Origin: Methylococcaceae bacterium
GTDB taxonomy: Bacteria; Pseudomonadota; Gammaproteobacteria; Methylococcales; Methylomonadaceae
Assembly (NCBI GenBank): GCA_030693065.1
Contig: JAUYBL010000029.1
Span: 1-64,000, forward strand
DNA length: 64,000 nt
Reading direction: 5' to 3'
The notes beneath the pieces were generated by a model. The model was not told the DNA's origin. It was given only the letters and a program-made list of their open reading frames with translations, and made no database searches. Position 1 is the first letter of the stretch. Every line of letters begins with the position of its first letter. Positions 42,180-51,971 of the stretch are shown here, in pieces. Position numbers and translations under genes: made by a program.

Positions 42180-42558
42180 GGTCTTTTTTTACCGCTTCAT
42201 TAATAGTTTGTAGAAATATTTGGTTTGCAAACGGTTTTTCCAGAAAAGCAAAGGCACCTAATCTTAGGGCTTTTTCCGAATCAATAAAATCCGCATTACC
42301 ACTGATAAAAATGATGGGGATATTAATGTTTCGTTTGACTAATTCTTCTTGCAGTTCAAGCCCGCCCATAACCGGCATTGTTACATCAAGAACCAAGCAA
42401 CCTCGCTGATCAGGGTCATAATTGTTCAAAAAGGCTTCAGCCGAGTCATAACTGCTTACCGCAAGCCCGGACATTTTAATCAGCATCGACAATGCGTCGC
42501 GCACTGGCAATTCATCATCAACCAAGTAGACCAACGCATTCGAAGTATTAATGTCCAT
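42163..42558 (-). CDS. Single-domain response regulator
   Basis: This 131-residue receiver domain has no output domain. The phospho-acceptor is Asp58 in CLVLDVTMP, with the acidic pair at Asp14-Asp15 (YLVDDE) and the conserved lysine in FLEKPF. The sequence is of the FixJ/NarL receiver type. It is upstream of, and overlaps by 17 bp, the ETR1-like kinase gene, so it is the likely cognate partner. It must act by protein contact or as a relay step, since it has no DNA-binding part. Confidence 0.92.
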   Translation of the reverse strand: MDINTSNALVYLVDDELPVRDALSMLIKMSGLAVSSYDSAEAFLNNYDPDQRGCLVLDVTMPVMGGLELQEELVKRNINIPIIFISGNADFIDSEKALRLGAFAFLEKPFANQIFLQTINEAVKKDLAVNE

Positions 42559-42815
42559 TAACTGTGCTCGGTAGGTAAAGTGATAACGCCCATCAGGGAT
42601 TTTAATTGAACAGCAAATTGAAATACCTGCACTCCGTGTTTTGAAATATCAATCCAGGTTAATTTGTTTCGCTGGTAACGATGATACTCGGACTACTAAC
42701 TTTTTATCTTGATCGCTATCATTTCATTGCCAGTTTAAGCCTTCTTTTCAACGTAAAACTGGCGCTATTAACCTTTTGAATTTTTGCTGAGCTAACAATC
42801 CCAAACCGCCGCAGC

Positions 42816-43217
42816 TTACTTAAGCGGTAGCCCGGCTTTTTCCCAAGCTTGGATGCCACCATCCAGATTTTGCACCTTAGAAAATCCGGCGGCTGTTAGT
42901 TGATCCGCCGCTTTTGCTGAGCGTCCGCCGCTACGGCACTGGGTAATTATCTGGCTATTTTTGTAGGGTTCAAGCTCGGCTAATCTTGATTTTAATTGCC
43001 CCAGCGGGATATGAATAGCGCCGGGAATATGCTGTTCCTGCCACTCATCATCTTCACGGACATCAACGATGACGGCTTTTTTTTCTGAAAACTCGGCTGC
43101 GGCCTGTTTAGGCGAGATATTTTCAAATGCACTTTCGCTGTGACTGGTGACGGCAACGCCTGACAACAGTACAACTGCCGCAAAAGTGGTTAGTCCTGAT
43201 TTTAATGATTGACGCAT
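42816..43217 (-). CDS. Periplasmic rhodanese-domain protein
   Basis: This single-domain sulfurtransferase has 133 residues: a signal peptide (FAAVVLLSGVAVTSHS), then a rhodanese domain with active-site Cys94 in the loop CRSGGRS, the VIVDVREDDEW motif and the closing NLDGGIQAWEKAGLP. It probably moves sulfane sulfur in the periplasm. It stands alone, with no sulfur genes adjacent. Confidence 0.92.
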   Translation of the reverse strand: MRQSLKSGLTTFAAVVLLSGVAVTSHSESAFENISPKQAAAEFSEKKAVIVDVREDDEWQEQHIPGAIHIPLGQLKSRLAELEPYKNSQIITQCRSGGRSAKAADQLTAAGFSKVQNLDGGIQAWEKAGLPLK

Positions 43218-43396
43218 GGGTGACTCCGGAGAAAATGACTAAGAAACAGCATAATATTAGGGTTTACTAAACCATTCAAATTTGTCAGCGTCATTAGCAG
43301 GTATATTAATAAATAGTGTCGAGTGCGGGCAAAGTTGACTTTACCAGTCTGAAAAGTAAAAATGCCAGAAACACGCAAATCCCGTAATGCCTTGAA

Positions 43397-43411
43397 TGGC
43401 GTTGATTTAGC
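43397..43411 (+). promoter_or_regulatory. Sigma-54-like promoter upstream of the exosortase-type glycosyltransferase
   Basis: TGGCGTTGATTTAGC has GG and GC spaced by ten bases as in -24/-12 promoters, with one deviation in the TTGC half. It lies 41 bp before the start codon. A link to PrsR, the sigma-54 activator coded at 48094, is plausible but unproven. Confidence 0.4.
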
Positions 43412-43452
43412 TTACTTTAGTTAATGCCTCAAGGTTAATACTTCCTCTTCTT

Positions 43453-44652
43453 ATGAAAATCCTGCACATTCTTGATCATTCCATTCCGTTGCATAGCGGT
43501 TATACCTTTAGAACCCGTGCCATTTTGGAACAACAGCGTCAACTGGGATGGCAAACATTTCATGTCACCTCAGCTAAACATAGCGTCGCCAAAGCATCCC
43601 TTGAAACGGTGGATGGTTTGGATTTTTATCGTTCCGATGAACCCGCGGGCCTATGTTCGAAGCTACCGGGATTTAATCAATGGTCTATTGTGCAGTCATT
43701 ATCAAAACGCTTGGATGAAATCATCCCGGAAATAAAACCGGATATTCTGCATGCGCATTCACCGGCATTAAATGGTCTGGCCGCGCTTAACGCCGCTAAA
43801 AAACACAAGCTGCCGTTGGTATACGAATGCCGGGCGTTTTGGGAAGATGCCGCCGTTGATCACGGCACCACCAGCGAAGGCAGTTTGCGTTATCACGTCA
43901 CCAAAGCGCTGGAAACGCACGTATTTAAGCGGGCCGATGCGGTAACTACTATTTGCGAGGGTTTGCGTGCGGATATAGTCACGCGCGGCGTCCCGGCCGA
44001 CAAAATCACCGTTATTCCTAATGCTGTTGATATTGAACGCTTCACCTACGGCGTACAGGCAGATCAAACGTTACGCAGTGAATTAGGCTTGCAAGACAAA
44101 ATTGTTCTCGGCTTTATCGGCTCTTTTTATGCATACGAAGGATTGTTGCTGTTATTGGATGCCTTACCTAAAATTGTCGACAAGCAACCGGACACACGTT
44201 TGTTACTGGTTGGCGGCGGTCCACAAGAGCAATTGATTAAACAGAAAGTTACCGAACTGAAGCTGGAGCAACAGGTTATTTTTACCGGCCGGGTATCTCA
44301 CGACCTGGTACAGGATTACTACAACCAGGTGGATATTTTTGTTTACCCGCGTCTTTCCATGCGCTTGACGGAATTGGTGACGCCATTAAAACCACTGGAG
44401 GCCATGGCCCAAGGACGATTGGTGGTGGCTTCCGATGTTGGCGGTCATAAAGAGTTAATCAGGGATGGCGAGAACGGTTGTTTGTTCAAGGCCGGAGACG
44501 CTAATTCCTTAGCCGAAGCCGTGTTGAATTTGTTAGACAATCGTCAGCAATGGGATGCTTTTAGAACCGCAGGCAGGCACTATGTCGAAACCGAGCGCAA
44601 CTGGCCGCTCAGCGTCGGTCGTTATCAAGCGGTGTATGAGCGTCTATTATGA
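43453..44652 (+). CDS. Exosortase-A-system-associated glycosyltransferase (GT4)
   Basis: This 399-residue GT-B glycosyltransferase starts MKILHILDHSIPLHSGYTFRT, the start typical of the glycosyltransferase subgroup found with exosortase A and exopolysaccharide loci. The acceptor-side domain contains YECRAFWEDAAVDHG. The donor domain shows FIGSFYAYEGL, LLVGGGPQ and the E-x7-E region in PLKPLEAMAQGRLVVASDVGGHKELI. It likely builds exopolysaccharide. Here it stands apart from other polysaccharide genes and overlaps hemN by ATGA. Confidence 0.88.
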   Translation: MKILHILDHSIPLHSGYTFRTRAILEQQRQLGWQTFHVTSAKHSVAKASLETVDGLDFYRSDEPAGLCSKLPGFNQWSIVQSLSKRLDEIIPEIKPDILHAHSPALNGLAALNAAKKHKLPLVYECRAFWEDAAVDHGTTSEGSLRYHVTKALETHVFKRADAVTTICEGLRADIVTRGVPADKITVIPNAVDIERFTYGVQADQTLRSELGLQDKIVLGFIGSFYAYEGLLLLLDALPKIVDKQPDTRLLLVGGGPQEQLIKQKVTELKLEQQVIFTGRVSHDLVQDYYNQVDIFVYPRLSMRLTELVTPLKPLEAMAQGRLVVASDVGGHKELIRDGENGCLFKAGDANSLAEAVLNLLDNRQQWDAFRTAGRHYVETERNWPLSVGRYQAVYERLL

Positions 44653-46049
44653 GCACCTCCGGGACGATGAACCAATCGATTCAGTTCGATCTTGATTTAA
44701 TTAATCGCTACGACAAAGCCGGTCCTCGTTATACCTCTTACCCGACTGCGCTGGAGCTGCATTCAGGCTTTACCGATCAGGATTACCGCCAACACATTGC
44801 CAAATCGAATGCCTCCGGTGGGCCGCTGTCGTTGTATTTTCATATCCCGTTTTGCGACACCGTTTGCTTTTATTGCGCCTGCAATAAAATCGTCACCAAA
44901 AACCGCAATCATGCCGTGCCTTATCTGGAAAACCTGCTGAAAGAAATTGCCATGCAGGGCGCCTTATTCGACAAGACCAGAGTGGTCAATCAATTGCACT
45001 GGGGCGGCGGTACGCCGACGTTTTTAAGCTATCCGCAAATGCAGCAGCTGATGGCGGCAACGCGCGAACATTTTCACTTAAGAGATGACGATGAAGGCGA
45101 ATATTCAATAGAAGTCGATCCCAGGGAAACCAACGACCAGACCATCAAGCAATTGCGGGAGCTTGGATTTAATCGCATCAGCTTAGGCTTGCAGGATTTT
45201 GATCCGGCGGTGCAAAAGGCAGTCAACCGATTGCAAAGTGAAGAACAAACCTTTGCTGTGTTGGAGGCTGCTAGAGCTGAAGGTTTTCGGTCAACCAATA
45301 TTGATTTGATCTACGGCCTGCCGCTGCAAACGGTCGACACATTCGCAAAAACCTTGGAAACAGTGTTGGCGGTATCGCCCGATCGCTTCTCCATTTTTAA
45401 TTATGCCCACATGCCTGCCCGGTTTAAAACCCAGCGGCAGATTAACGATGACGACTTGCCGACCGCGGACGTTAAATTGGCCATTTTGCAAATGGTGGGT
45501 TTACGGCTGATTGAAGCTGGTTATGCTTACATCGGCATGGATCATTTTGCCAAACCCGATGATGAACTGGCGGTTGCCCAGCGCGAAGGCAAGTTGTACC
45601 GCAATTTTCAGGGCTACTCTACGCATTCGGATTGCGATTTGGTGGGTTTGGGGATTACCTCAATTGGCCGGGTGGGCGATGCTTATATCCAAAACGTCAA
45701 AGAGCTGGACGAGTACGATCAGCTGATCAAACAAGGCAAGTTGCCGGTATTTAAAGGCGTTGATTTAAACGACGATGACAAACTGCGTCGTGAGGTAATT
45801 ACCCAGCTAATTTGCCATTTTTCGCTGAACTTCAGCCGCATCGAACAGCAGTTTGGTATCGATTTCAGTCATTATTTTGCTGATGAGCTGCGGGCATTGG
45901 CAATCATGCAGGCGGATGGTTTGCTATCACTCACATCAAAGGACATTAGCGTGTTACCGGCAGGCCGGTTGTTGATACGTAATGTTTGTATGGTGTTTGA
46001 TAAATATCTGGCGCAAAAAAAACAGCAGCAATTTTCAAAAGTGATTTAG
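44649..46049 (+). CDS. hemN: Oxygen-independent coproporphyrinogen III oxidase HemN
   Basis: This radical-SAM enzyme makes protoporphyrinogen IX in haem synthesis without oxygen. The 466-residue length is the true HemN, not the shorter HemW. The cluster motif is Cys69, Cys73, Cys76 and Cys78 (FCDTVCFYCACNK), with a GGGTPTF SAM-binding motif following. Two in-frame ATGs near the start (44649 and 44667) are possible; the first overlaps the preceding stop by four bases. Confidence 0.96.
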   Translation: MSTSGTMNQSIQFDLDLINRYDKAGPRYTSYPTALELHSGFTDQDYRQHIAKSNASGGPLSLYFHIPFCDTVCFYCACNKIVTKNRNHAVPYLENLLKEIAMQGALFDKTRVVNQLHWGGGTPTFLSYPQMQQLMAATREHFHLRDDDEGEYSIEVDPRETNDQTIKQLRELGFNRISLGLQDFDPAVQKAVNRLQSEEQTFAVLEAARAEGFRSTNIDLIYGLPLQTVDTFAKTLETVLAVSPDRFSIFNYAHMPARFKTQRQINDDDLPTADVKLAILQMVGLRLIEAGYAYIGMDHFAKPDDELAVAQREGKLYRNFQGYSTHSDCDLVGLGITSIGRVGDAYIQNVKELDEYDQLIKQGKLPVFKGVDLNDDDKLRREVITQLICHFSLNFSRIEQQFGIDFSHYFADELRALAIMQADGLLSLTSKDISVLPAGRLLIRNVCMVFDKYLAQKKQQQFSKVI

Positions 46050-46058
46050 GCGCTAACG

Positions 46059-46265
46059 ATGAATGACCGACTTATCGAACTGGAAATAAAAGCCGCTTAT
46101 CAAGAAGATTTGTTGCAGGAATTAAATAGAATCGTCAGCGAGCAGCAGCAACAGATCACCCGCTTGGAGGCCACTTGTAAATTACTCAATGACCGCATCA
46201 AAAGCGTGTCTTCCGAAGGCGTTGGTACTCCTCAAGCAAATGATGAAGTGCCGCCGCATTATTAA
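46059..46265 (+). CDS. slyX: SlyX-family small coiled-coil protein
   Basis: This 68-residue protein has a single long heptad-patterned helix (ELEIKAAYQEDLLQELNRIVSEQQQQITRLEATCKLLNDRI) and a polar tail ending EVPPHY, the SlyX signature. Its function is unknown in all species. It follows hemN by nine bases and is probably co-transcribed. Confidence 0.88.
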   Translation: MNDRLIELEIKAAYQEDLLQELNRIVSEQQQQITRLEATCKLLNDRIKSVSSEGVGTPQANDEVPPHY

Positions 46266-46273
46266 CGCAAGTT

Positions 46274-46366
46274 ATACCAATCCCAATAAGTTTTTATTTT
46301 GAAACCCTCATCCTGAACTTCTCCCGTTGGAGAAGGGATAGCATGTGAACATATTGTGATTGGTAT
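46274..46366. repeat. MITE-like inverted-repeat element, copy 2
   Basis: This 93-bp relative of the element at 2779-2870 has the left end ATACCAATCCCAATAAG, the same central CTTCTCC / GGAGAAG hairpin with a different loop (CGTT instead of CATT), and a diverged right end ATTGTGATTGGTAT. It lies between slyX and the convergent TlpA-like gene and may double as their terminator. Confidence 0.85.
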
Positions 46367-47028
46367 TACTCTTTCAGTAACCCTACTATTCGCGCTTCCA
46401 GCTCCGGATAATCGCCAAACGCGCAATCTCTTAATATCCCCTGCTTGTCGACCAGAATGTGCGACGGCGTACCTTTAAGTTCGAAACGTTCAAAGGTTTC
46501 CGCCCGGTAAATAAGATTATGCAAATACTGCTCAACACGTACACGGATCTGTTGCCGGTAAGTGTCGGACTGTAAAGAAAAATCAGGGATGCGGCTATGG
46601 ATGAAATCGTCGATGTCTGTTTGAGTAACTTCATTTCCGCATTTTTGTAAGCGATCCATACCTAACGGAAACGGGATTTGGTAGCTTAGATGACCATCAA
46701 CTAATAGTCCGTGCTCACTTAACATCCGCAGCTTTTCGCCAACGACTGCACCGGTTTCAGCTAAACGGGTTAAGTTTTCCAAGGTGTTTTTATCAAAATC
46801 TTCAAACGCTGTTGCCACACCCAACACTGACAAGCCCTGATCTGCATAGCGTTGATGCAAATTGGCGGCCATGGGCAGCGAGTACAAAAAACAGCCGGGG
46901 CAGTTGACTTGAAATACTTCGACTAATACGACCCTGCCGATAAGCTGATCAAAATTGACCGGATCGCCCTGAACCCAATCGGATACTGATAATAACGGCG
47001 CTTTGTGGCCTAGCAGTTCAGATTTCAT
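46366..47028 (-). CDS. TlpA/AhpC-like thioredoxin-fold protein
   Basis: This 220-residue protein has a thioredoxin fold with a CPGC active site (QVNCPGCFLYSLP). Instead of a short C-terminus it carries an insertion of about 100 residues between the active-site half and the closing GTPSHILVDKQGILRDCAFGDY. No signal peptide is visible, so a cytoplasmic redox role is likely. It is 12 bp after trhO and presumably co-transcribed with it. The exact substrate is unknown. Confidence 0.8.
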   Translation of the reverse strand: MKSELLGHKAPLLSVSDWVQGDPVNFDQLIGRVVLVEVFQVNCPGCFLYSLPMAANLHQRYADQGLSVLGVATAFEDFDKNTLENLTRLAETGAVVGEKLRMLSEHGLLVDGHLSYQIPFPLGMDRLQKCGNEVTQTDIDDFIHSRIPDFSLQSDTYRQQIRVRVEQYLHNLIYRAETFERFELKGTPSHILVDKQGILRDCAFGDYPELEARIVGLLKE

Positions 47029-47040
47029 ACAATGACATCT

Positions 47041-48021
47041 TTAGCTTTTTGCGGCCAAGGCATGCTGGCGCTGACGTTTAGCCTCGCGCTTGGCCACAAG
47101 CGTTTTGGCAGCATCCGCCCCGATATGGGCTTCGCCGCGTTTTTTGGCCAATTCCAGTTGTTTTTCCCGCTCCATAAAGCGGACTTTTTGCTCTGGAGTA
47201 ATCTGTTGATAGCAATGCGGGCAACTGACACCTTGCTGATATTTGTGACTGGCTTTATCTTCCTCAGTAATCGGCATGCGGCAAGCGTTACATTGATCAT
47301 AACTGCCTTGTTCGAGTTGGTGATTGACTGTAATACGATCATCAAACACAAAGCATTCGCCTTGCCAGCGGCTTTGCTCAGCCGGCACGTCTTCAAGATA
47401 TTTGAGTATGCCGCCTTTCAGGTGATAAACCTCGGCAAAGCCTTGTTCTTTAAGAAAAGCAGTGGATTTTTCACAACGTATGCCGCCAGTGCAAAACATG
47501 GCGACTTTTTTATGCGTATTAGGGTCTAAGTGTTGTTTTACAAACTCCGGAAACTCTCGAAAACTGGTGGTGTTTGGGTTGATAGCGTTTTTAAAGGTAC
47601 CTACCTGGAATTCGTAATCGTTGCGAGTGTCGACCAGCAATACTTCCGGATCATCTATCAAGCTATTCCAATCTTTTGGCGCTACATAAGTACCGACGAC
47701 CTGTTTAGGATCGATGCCCGGCACGCCCATGGTGACAATTTCTTTTTTGAGTTTAACTTTGGTGCGTTTAAAAGGCGGCTTGTCAGTCACTGATTCTTTG
47801 CAGTCGAGATCTGCCAATCGTGTATCACTGCGTAACCAGTTGAGCAGATTATCAATGCCTTGCCGTGGGCCAGCCACCGTACCGTTGATACCCTCAACCG
47901 CCAGCAGCAGCGTGCCACGAATCTGGTTGGCTTCCATCACATCAGTTAGCGACTGACGTATGGCCTGATAATTTTCCAGTGTGACAAATTTATATAAAGC
48001 ACAGACGACGATTTGGGGCAT
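47041..48021 (-). CDS. trhO: tRNA uridine(34) hydroxylase TrhO (rhodanese-type)
   Basis: TrhO hydroxylates U34 of certain tRNAs in an oxygen-dependent step toward 5-(carboxy)methoxyuridine. The 326-residue protein has the N-terminal ferredoxin-like domain ([18 protein letters not shown]) and the rhodanese domain with catalytic Cys177 in [12 protein letters not shown], the same number as in E. coli. A C-terminal cysteine-rich part follows (CNACRMPI and CPHC), which may bind a metal. It is the first gene of a two-gene unit. Confidence 0.95.
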   Translation of the reverse strand: MPQIVVCALYKFVTLENYQAIRQSLTDVMEANQIRGTLLLAVEGINGTVAGPRQGIDNLLNWLRSDTRLADLDCKESVTDKPPFKRTKVKLKKEIVTMGVPGIDPKQVVGTYVAPKDWNSLIDDPEVLLVDTRNDYEFQVGTFKNAINPNTTSFREFPEFVKQHLDPNTHKKVAMFCTGGIRCEKSTAFLKEQGFAEVYHLKGGILKYLEDVPAEQSRWQGECFVFDDRITVNHQLEQGSYDQCNACRMPITEEDKASHKYQQGVSCPHCYQQITPEQKVRFMEREKQLELAKKRGEAHIGADAAKTLVAKREAKRQRQHALAAKS

Positions 48022-48093
48022 GAGGCTGTTTCTCGCTAAGAACCGAACATTAAAATACTGATTTGAATAACGATTATACGCAATCAGCTTATT

Positions 48094-49458
48094 TTATTCG
48101 TCCACTTCAATGGCATATTTACTTAACAAGGAATATAACGTCGGCCTGGCAACACCGAGTAACTTAGCGGTATTGGATATGTTGTTTTTAGTGTGAAACA
48201 ACGCTCGCCTAATAGCCATGGATTCTGCAGCTTCGCGAACTTCTTTTAGGTTAAACGGGGCACATTCATTTTGCAGGGTATTGTCATTATCCAGCTCCAA
48301 GTCTTTAACGCTGATACTGGCATCATTGGAAATAATCACGGCTCGGTTAATTTTATTTTCAAGTTCGCGGACATTGCCGGGCCAGCTATAACATTCAATG
48401 GCTCGAATGGCGTCGGGACTGAAACCCTTTAATTTTTTATTGTGCTGTTCGCAAAAGCGTTTTAGTAATACATGCGCAATAACAACCGCATCACCGATCC
48501 GATCCCTTAACGGCGGAATGTTGATGGTAAATTCACTTAACCGATAATACAAATCACTGCGGAACCTGCCATCGTCTATATAGGTTTGTAAATTTTGATG
48601 TGTTGCACACAACACGCGCACGTCCACCGGAATTTCTTGTCTGCCGCCAATACGTTCGATAGTTCGTTCCTGAAGAAAACGCAGCAGTTTAGCTTGCAGA
48701 TTAATCGGTAAGTCGCCGATTTCATCGAGGAAAAAAGTCCCTTTATTGGCATATTCTATTTTGCCCTTGGTTTGCTGAGTCGCACCGGTAAAAGCGCCTC
48801 TCTCATAACCGAATAACTCACTTTCCAACAAGTTTTCAGGAATTGCCGCACAATTTACCGCTATAAAAGCTTGATCGGAGCGGTCACTTAGCGCGTGTAT
48901 GGCGCGTGCCAGCACTTCCTTACCCGTACCGCTTTCACCTAACAGCAACGTTGTCGCTCGGGTTGGCGCTATTTTTTCAATGGTACGAGATAGCTCTTGC
49001 ATCTTGGGACACGAGGCAATAATGCCTGTCAACGGTTCTGAGCTTGTGTGATGATGATTTAGATGATCTTGCTCCAGCTCGTACAAATGAAAGGCCCGCG
49101 CGATAATTAAATTGAGTACGTCAATATCAATCGGCTTTTGGTAAAAATCGTAAGCCCCCATGGCAACAGCTTTGATGGCATTTTCACGATCATCATTACC
49201 GGTGACAACAATGACTTTAGTGGCGGGAGCCAACGCCAAAATTTCCGTCAGTGTTTTTAATCCTTCACTGGCATTGGTAGGATCTGGCGGCAGTCCTAGA
49301 TCTAACGTCACCACTTTAGGCTCATGCCGTCTTAATGCTGCAATTGCCTCACTGCGCTTACCGGCAATAATGGTTTGATAGGCCTCAAAACTCCATTTAA
49401 ATTGTTTTTGTAATCCTGGGTCATCCTCGACCACGAGCAGTATTTTCTTATCGTCCAT
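48094..49458 (-). CDS. prsR: PEP-CTERM-box sigma-54 response regulator PrsR
   Basis: PrsR is the response regulator linked to the PEP-CTERM/exosortase protein-sorting system. The 454-residue NtrC-type protein has a receiver domain with Asp53 (VVTLDLGLP) and a AAA+ domain with Walker A GESGTGKE, the sigma-54-contacting GAFTGA motif and Walker B FFLDEIGD. It ends in a Fis-type helix-turn-helix (NISNTAKLLGVARPTLYSLLSKY). It is 23 bp after prsK. It should activate -24/-12 promoters such as the two candidates found in this window. Confidence 0.95.
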   Translation of the reverse strand: MDDKKILLVVEDDPGLQKQFKWSFEAYQTIIAGKRSEAIAALRRHEPKVVTLDLGLPPDPTNASEGLKTLTEILALAPATKVIVVTGNDDRENAIKAVAMGAYDFYQKPIDIDVLNLIIARAFHLYELEQDHLNHHHTSSEPLTGIIASCPKMQELSRTIEKIAPTRATTLLLGESGTGKEVLARAIHALSDRSDQAFIAVNCAAIPENLLESELFGYERGAFTGATQQTKGKIEYANKGTFFLDEIGDLPINLQAKLLRFLQERTIERIGGRQEIPVDVRVLCATHQNLQTYIDDGRFRSDLYYRLSEFTINIPPLRDRIGDAVVIAHVLLKRFCEQHNKKLKGFSPDAIRAIECYSWPGNVRELENKINRAVIISNDASISVKDLELDNDNTLQNECAPFNLKEVREAAESMAIRRALFHTKNNISNTAKLLGVARPTLYSLLSKYAIEVDE

Positions 49459-49481
49459 TGTGACTTAACCTTTGTTGTAAA

Positions 49482-51563
49482 TTAACTATTGCGTTCGCCT
49501 AACGGTAAGCTAATGCTAAAAATGGATCCTTCACCCGGTTGGCTTTCGACAGCGATTTGTCCGGTCAACTTTACGATGTAATCCCGAGCCTCGTAGACGC
49601 CAATGCCCATGCCGGCGTTGCCTTTGGTGGTATCAAATGGCTTAAATAAACGCTCGGCAATAAACTTACTATCCATGCCATGACCGTCATCAATCACTTT
49701 AATAAACGCCTGACTGCCATCACAGCTTAGTTCAAGTCTGACAAAGCCATCAGCATCTGTTGCTTCTTGAGCATTTTGCACAAGGTGTCCTAGGATCGCG
49801 GTCATTTTTTCTTTTTCCGCAAATACTTCAATCACATCTTGCCGTATATCCAGTTGGAGCGCGGGGCTATTGCCAGCTTGTTGTATCGCCACATCATGGG
49901 CTATAGCAACCAAATTAACCAAGGTGCGAGTATCGCTTTGCACATTGCCTTTTTTTAACTGAGCCAATAAATGATCAATTTTGCTGACCACATTTTCCAA
50001 GGTGGCGATGGCATCATCAACAAATTCTGGATTGCGTTTATGTTTTTCGGCATTTTTAACAATCAACGAAATCTGCGCGACCAGATTTTTTAGATCATGC
50101 ACCAAAAAGGCAGAAAGCCGGTTATACGCTTCAAATTGCCGTGATCTCGATAAGGCATCACTGGCATGACTCAATGCCAAGGCATTCGCCAATTGCATAC
50201 CGACGGTTTTCAACAAATCATGATCTTCCCAATTAAGCCGCCTGGGTACTTTGGCTTGGGTCAACACCACCAGGGCTTCCAGTTCATTTTGCCGGAATAA
50301 CGGCACGATCAGCCAAACATCGTTTTTATCGGTATTCCATTGCGACAAATCAACACCGTCATACACATCAGGGTCATTAACGTATTCCACGAAATCAATC
50401 ACCCATTGTTTTTCGACGAGAAACTTAATGAGCGAATCATGCGCATACAACAATTGAGGCGGCACAAAACCAGGATTATTTTCTTCTGCTAAATAAAAAT
50501 CACCCTGCTCATTTTTTAACCATAACCCCCCACCGCAACTCTCAACCAAGCTCGCCAAGGTCTTAATGATAAAGCCTGACAGCTCGTTCACTGAATTTAA
50601 CTGGGCAATAGTTCTACTCAACTTAAGCCACTCATCACGATAATCATAACGGTAGTGGATAAAGTGCTTACTGAAATACACTTTGGCCAAGGCTCTGACT
50701 TTGCCTGACACAAATAACACTAACAGCAACACTATCGCTAAAAACAAGAACAAGAGTTGCGCGACTTCACCCCAGTTACCACCATAATCACGGATGTAAA
50801 AGCCTGTCACCGACATCAAAAGCAAATACAGCCCCGTGCCAAACAAGACTGTTGTGTGAAAGATAACTTTTTTGGAAACGGTGATTCTGGAGAGTCTTAA
50901 AATATCGTCAGTTTGCAGGCGATATACCGAAACGGCTAAAAGAGGAATCACCAAACCGTTGATAAAACCACGTGAATTCCATAACGTTGAATCCAGCTGT
51001 GAAAATAACAGCGACTTACTGTAAACAAAAAAATCGATGATAAAAATGGAGGCTAGCCCTAAACATAAAAACTTTAACGCCCAACGCATTTCCATTGAGG
51101 AATTGCGGTAAAGCTGCTCCACCATCATCAGCCCCATAATGGCAAACAGCACATGCGCCACTAGGCGAAAATCTTGTCCCACGAGTTGTTGAAACTGGTA
51201 TCGAAAATCAGGCAACACTTCCAGGGCAAAAATAAATGCCACAAAAACAGTCAGTGCTTGAGCTAATCTCGATCTCATGATTAGTGCATAGTTACTGCTA
51301 AATTGCTGACGCGAGAGCAATACACTTAATAAGAATAACCAAGCCGCATTGCGCAAAGTTTCAATAGGTAAAATTTCCGACGTAAATAACTCGTTGTTAT
51401 ACAAGCTAACAACGATAACCACCGACCAACACAAAGAAAACAACGCGGCAATAAGCACCGGAATTGCCACTGGATTTTTTTTAATTCCTAGTAACACCAT
51501 AGGCAACAAAACTATATTGGCTAACGCTGCGGTGGCATAACTGTACAAACTGTAATTTTCCAT
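49482..51563 (-). CDS. prsK: PEP-CTERM system histidine kinase PrsK
   Basis: PrsK is the sensor kinase of the PrsK/PrsR pair. The 693-residue protein has a large N-terminal membrane domain (about nine or ten helices up to residue 300), a GAF domain (about 325-470) and a variant phospho-acceptor box with His in LSAFLVHDLKNLVAQ. A HATPase domain follows (HLVQNAQEAT; DDGHGMD; GMGIGVYEAR). This layout is specific to the PrsK family. No PEP-CTERM protein or exosortase gene lies in the window. Confidence 0.95.
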   Translation of the reverse strand: MENYSLYSYATAALANIVLLPMVLLGIKKNPVAIPVLIAALFSLCWSVVIVVSLYNNELFTSEILPIETLRNAAWLFLLSVLLSRQQFSSNYALIMRSRLAQALTVFVAFIFALEVLPDFRYQFQQLVGQDFRLVAHVLFAIMGLMMVEQLYRNSSMEMRWALKFLCLGLASIFIIDFFVYSKSLLFSQLDSTLWNSRGFINGLVIPLLAVSVYRLQTDDILRLSRITVSKKVIFHTTVLFGTGLYLLLMSVTGFYIRDYGGNWGEVAQLLFLFLAIVLLLVLFVSGKVRALAKVYFSKHFIHYRYDYRDEWLKLSRTIAQLNSVNELSGFIIKTLASLVESCGGGLWLKNEQGDFYLAEENNPGFVPPQLLYAHDSLIKFLVEKQWVIDFVEYVNDPDVYDGVDLSQWNTDKNDVWLIVPLFRQNELEALVVLTQAKVPRRLNWEDHDLLKTVGMQLANALALSHASDALSRSRQFEAYNRLSAFLVHDLKNLVAQISLIVKNAEKHKRNPEFVDDAIATLENVVSKIDHLLAQLKKGNVQSDTRTLVNLVAIAHDVAIQQAGNSPALQLDIRQDVIEVFAEKEKMTAILGHLVQNAQEATDADGFVRLELSCDGSQAFIKVIDDGHGMDSKFIAERLFKPFDTTKGNAGMGIGVYEARDYIVKLTGQIAVESQPGEGSIFSISLPLGERNS

Positions 51564-51971
51564 AGGTGGCTATTTTATTTGTTGAGTCATTTGGGAATTA
51601 TCTGTTCATACCCTTTAGTTACAATCAGGGCAGAATTAGCACGAACGAATGGTTTATCAGCTTTATTATAAAACCAATCGATTTATGTCTTACGGTAATA
51701 AACATGCGGACGCACAAGATCAAAGAGGATTTATCGAGTTTATGCTTGCAACAGATAAATAGGCAGGTCGCCAACTAAAGGCGTTTTAAATAACGAACGA
51801 AAGATTACAGCGAACAATATTTGCGATTTTCAAATGGACGCCGACCTTGAATCAATTAAAAATTCTACTTAGGCCGGCTTCCATAGGTCTTAAACGACTA
51901 TTTACACAGGAATGTTTACGCTTGCTAACTAAGGATTTAGTCACAAACAACAACACTGTTTCGAGTAGGTA

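Noticed and set aside
51566-51778. 70-codon plus-strand frame upstream of slyD
   Set aside because: No ribosome-binding site, no recognisable motif, and composition of intergenic DNA; left as part of the gap.
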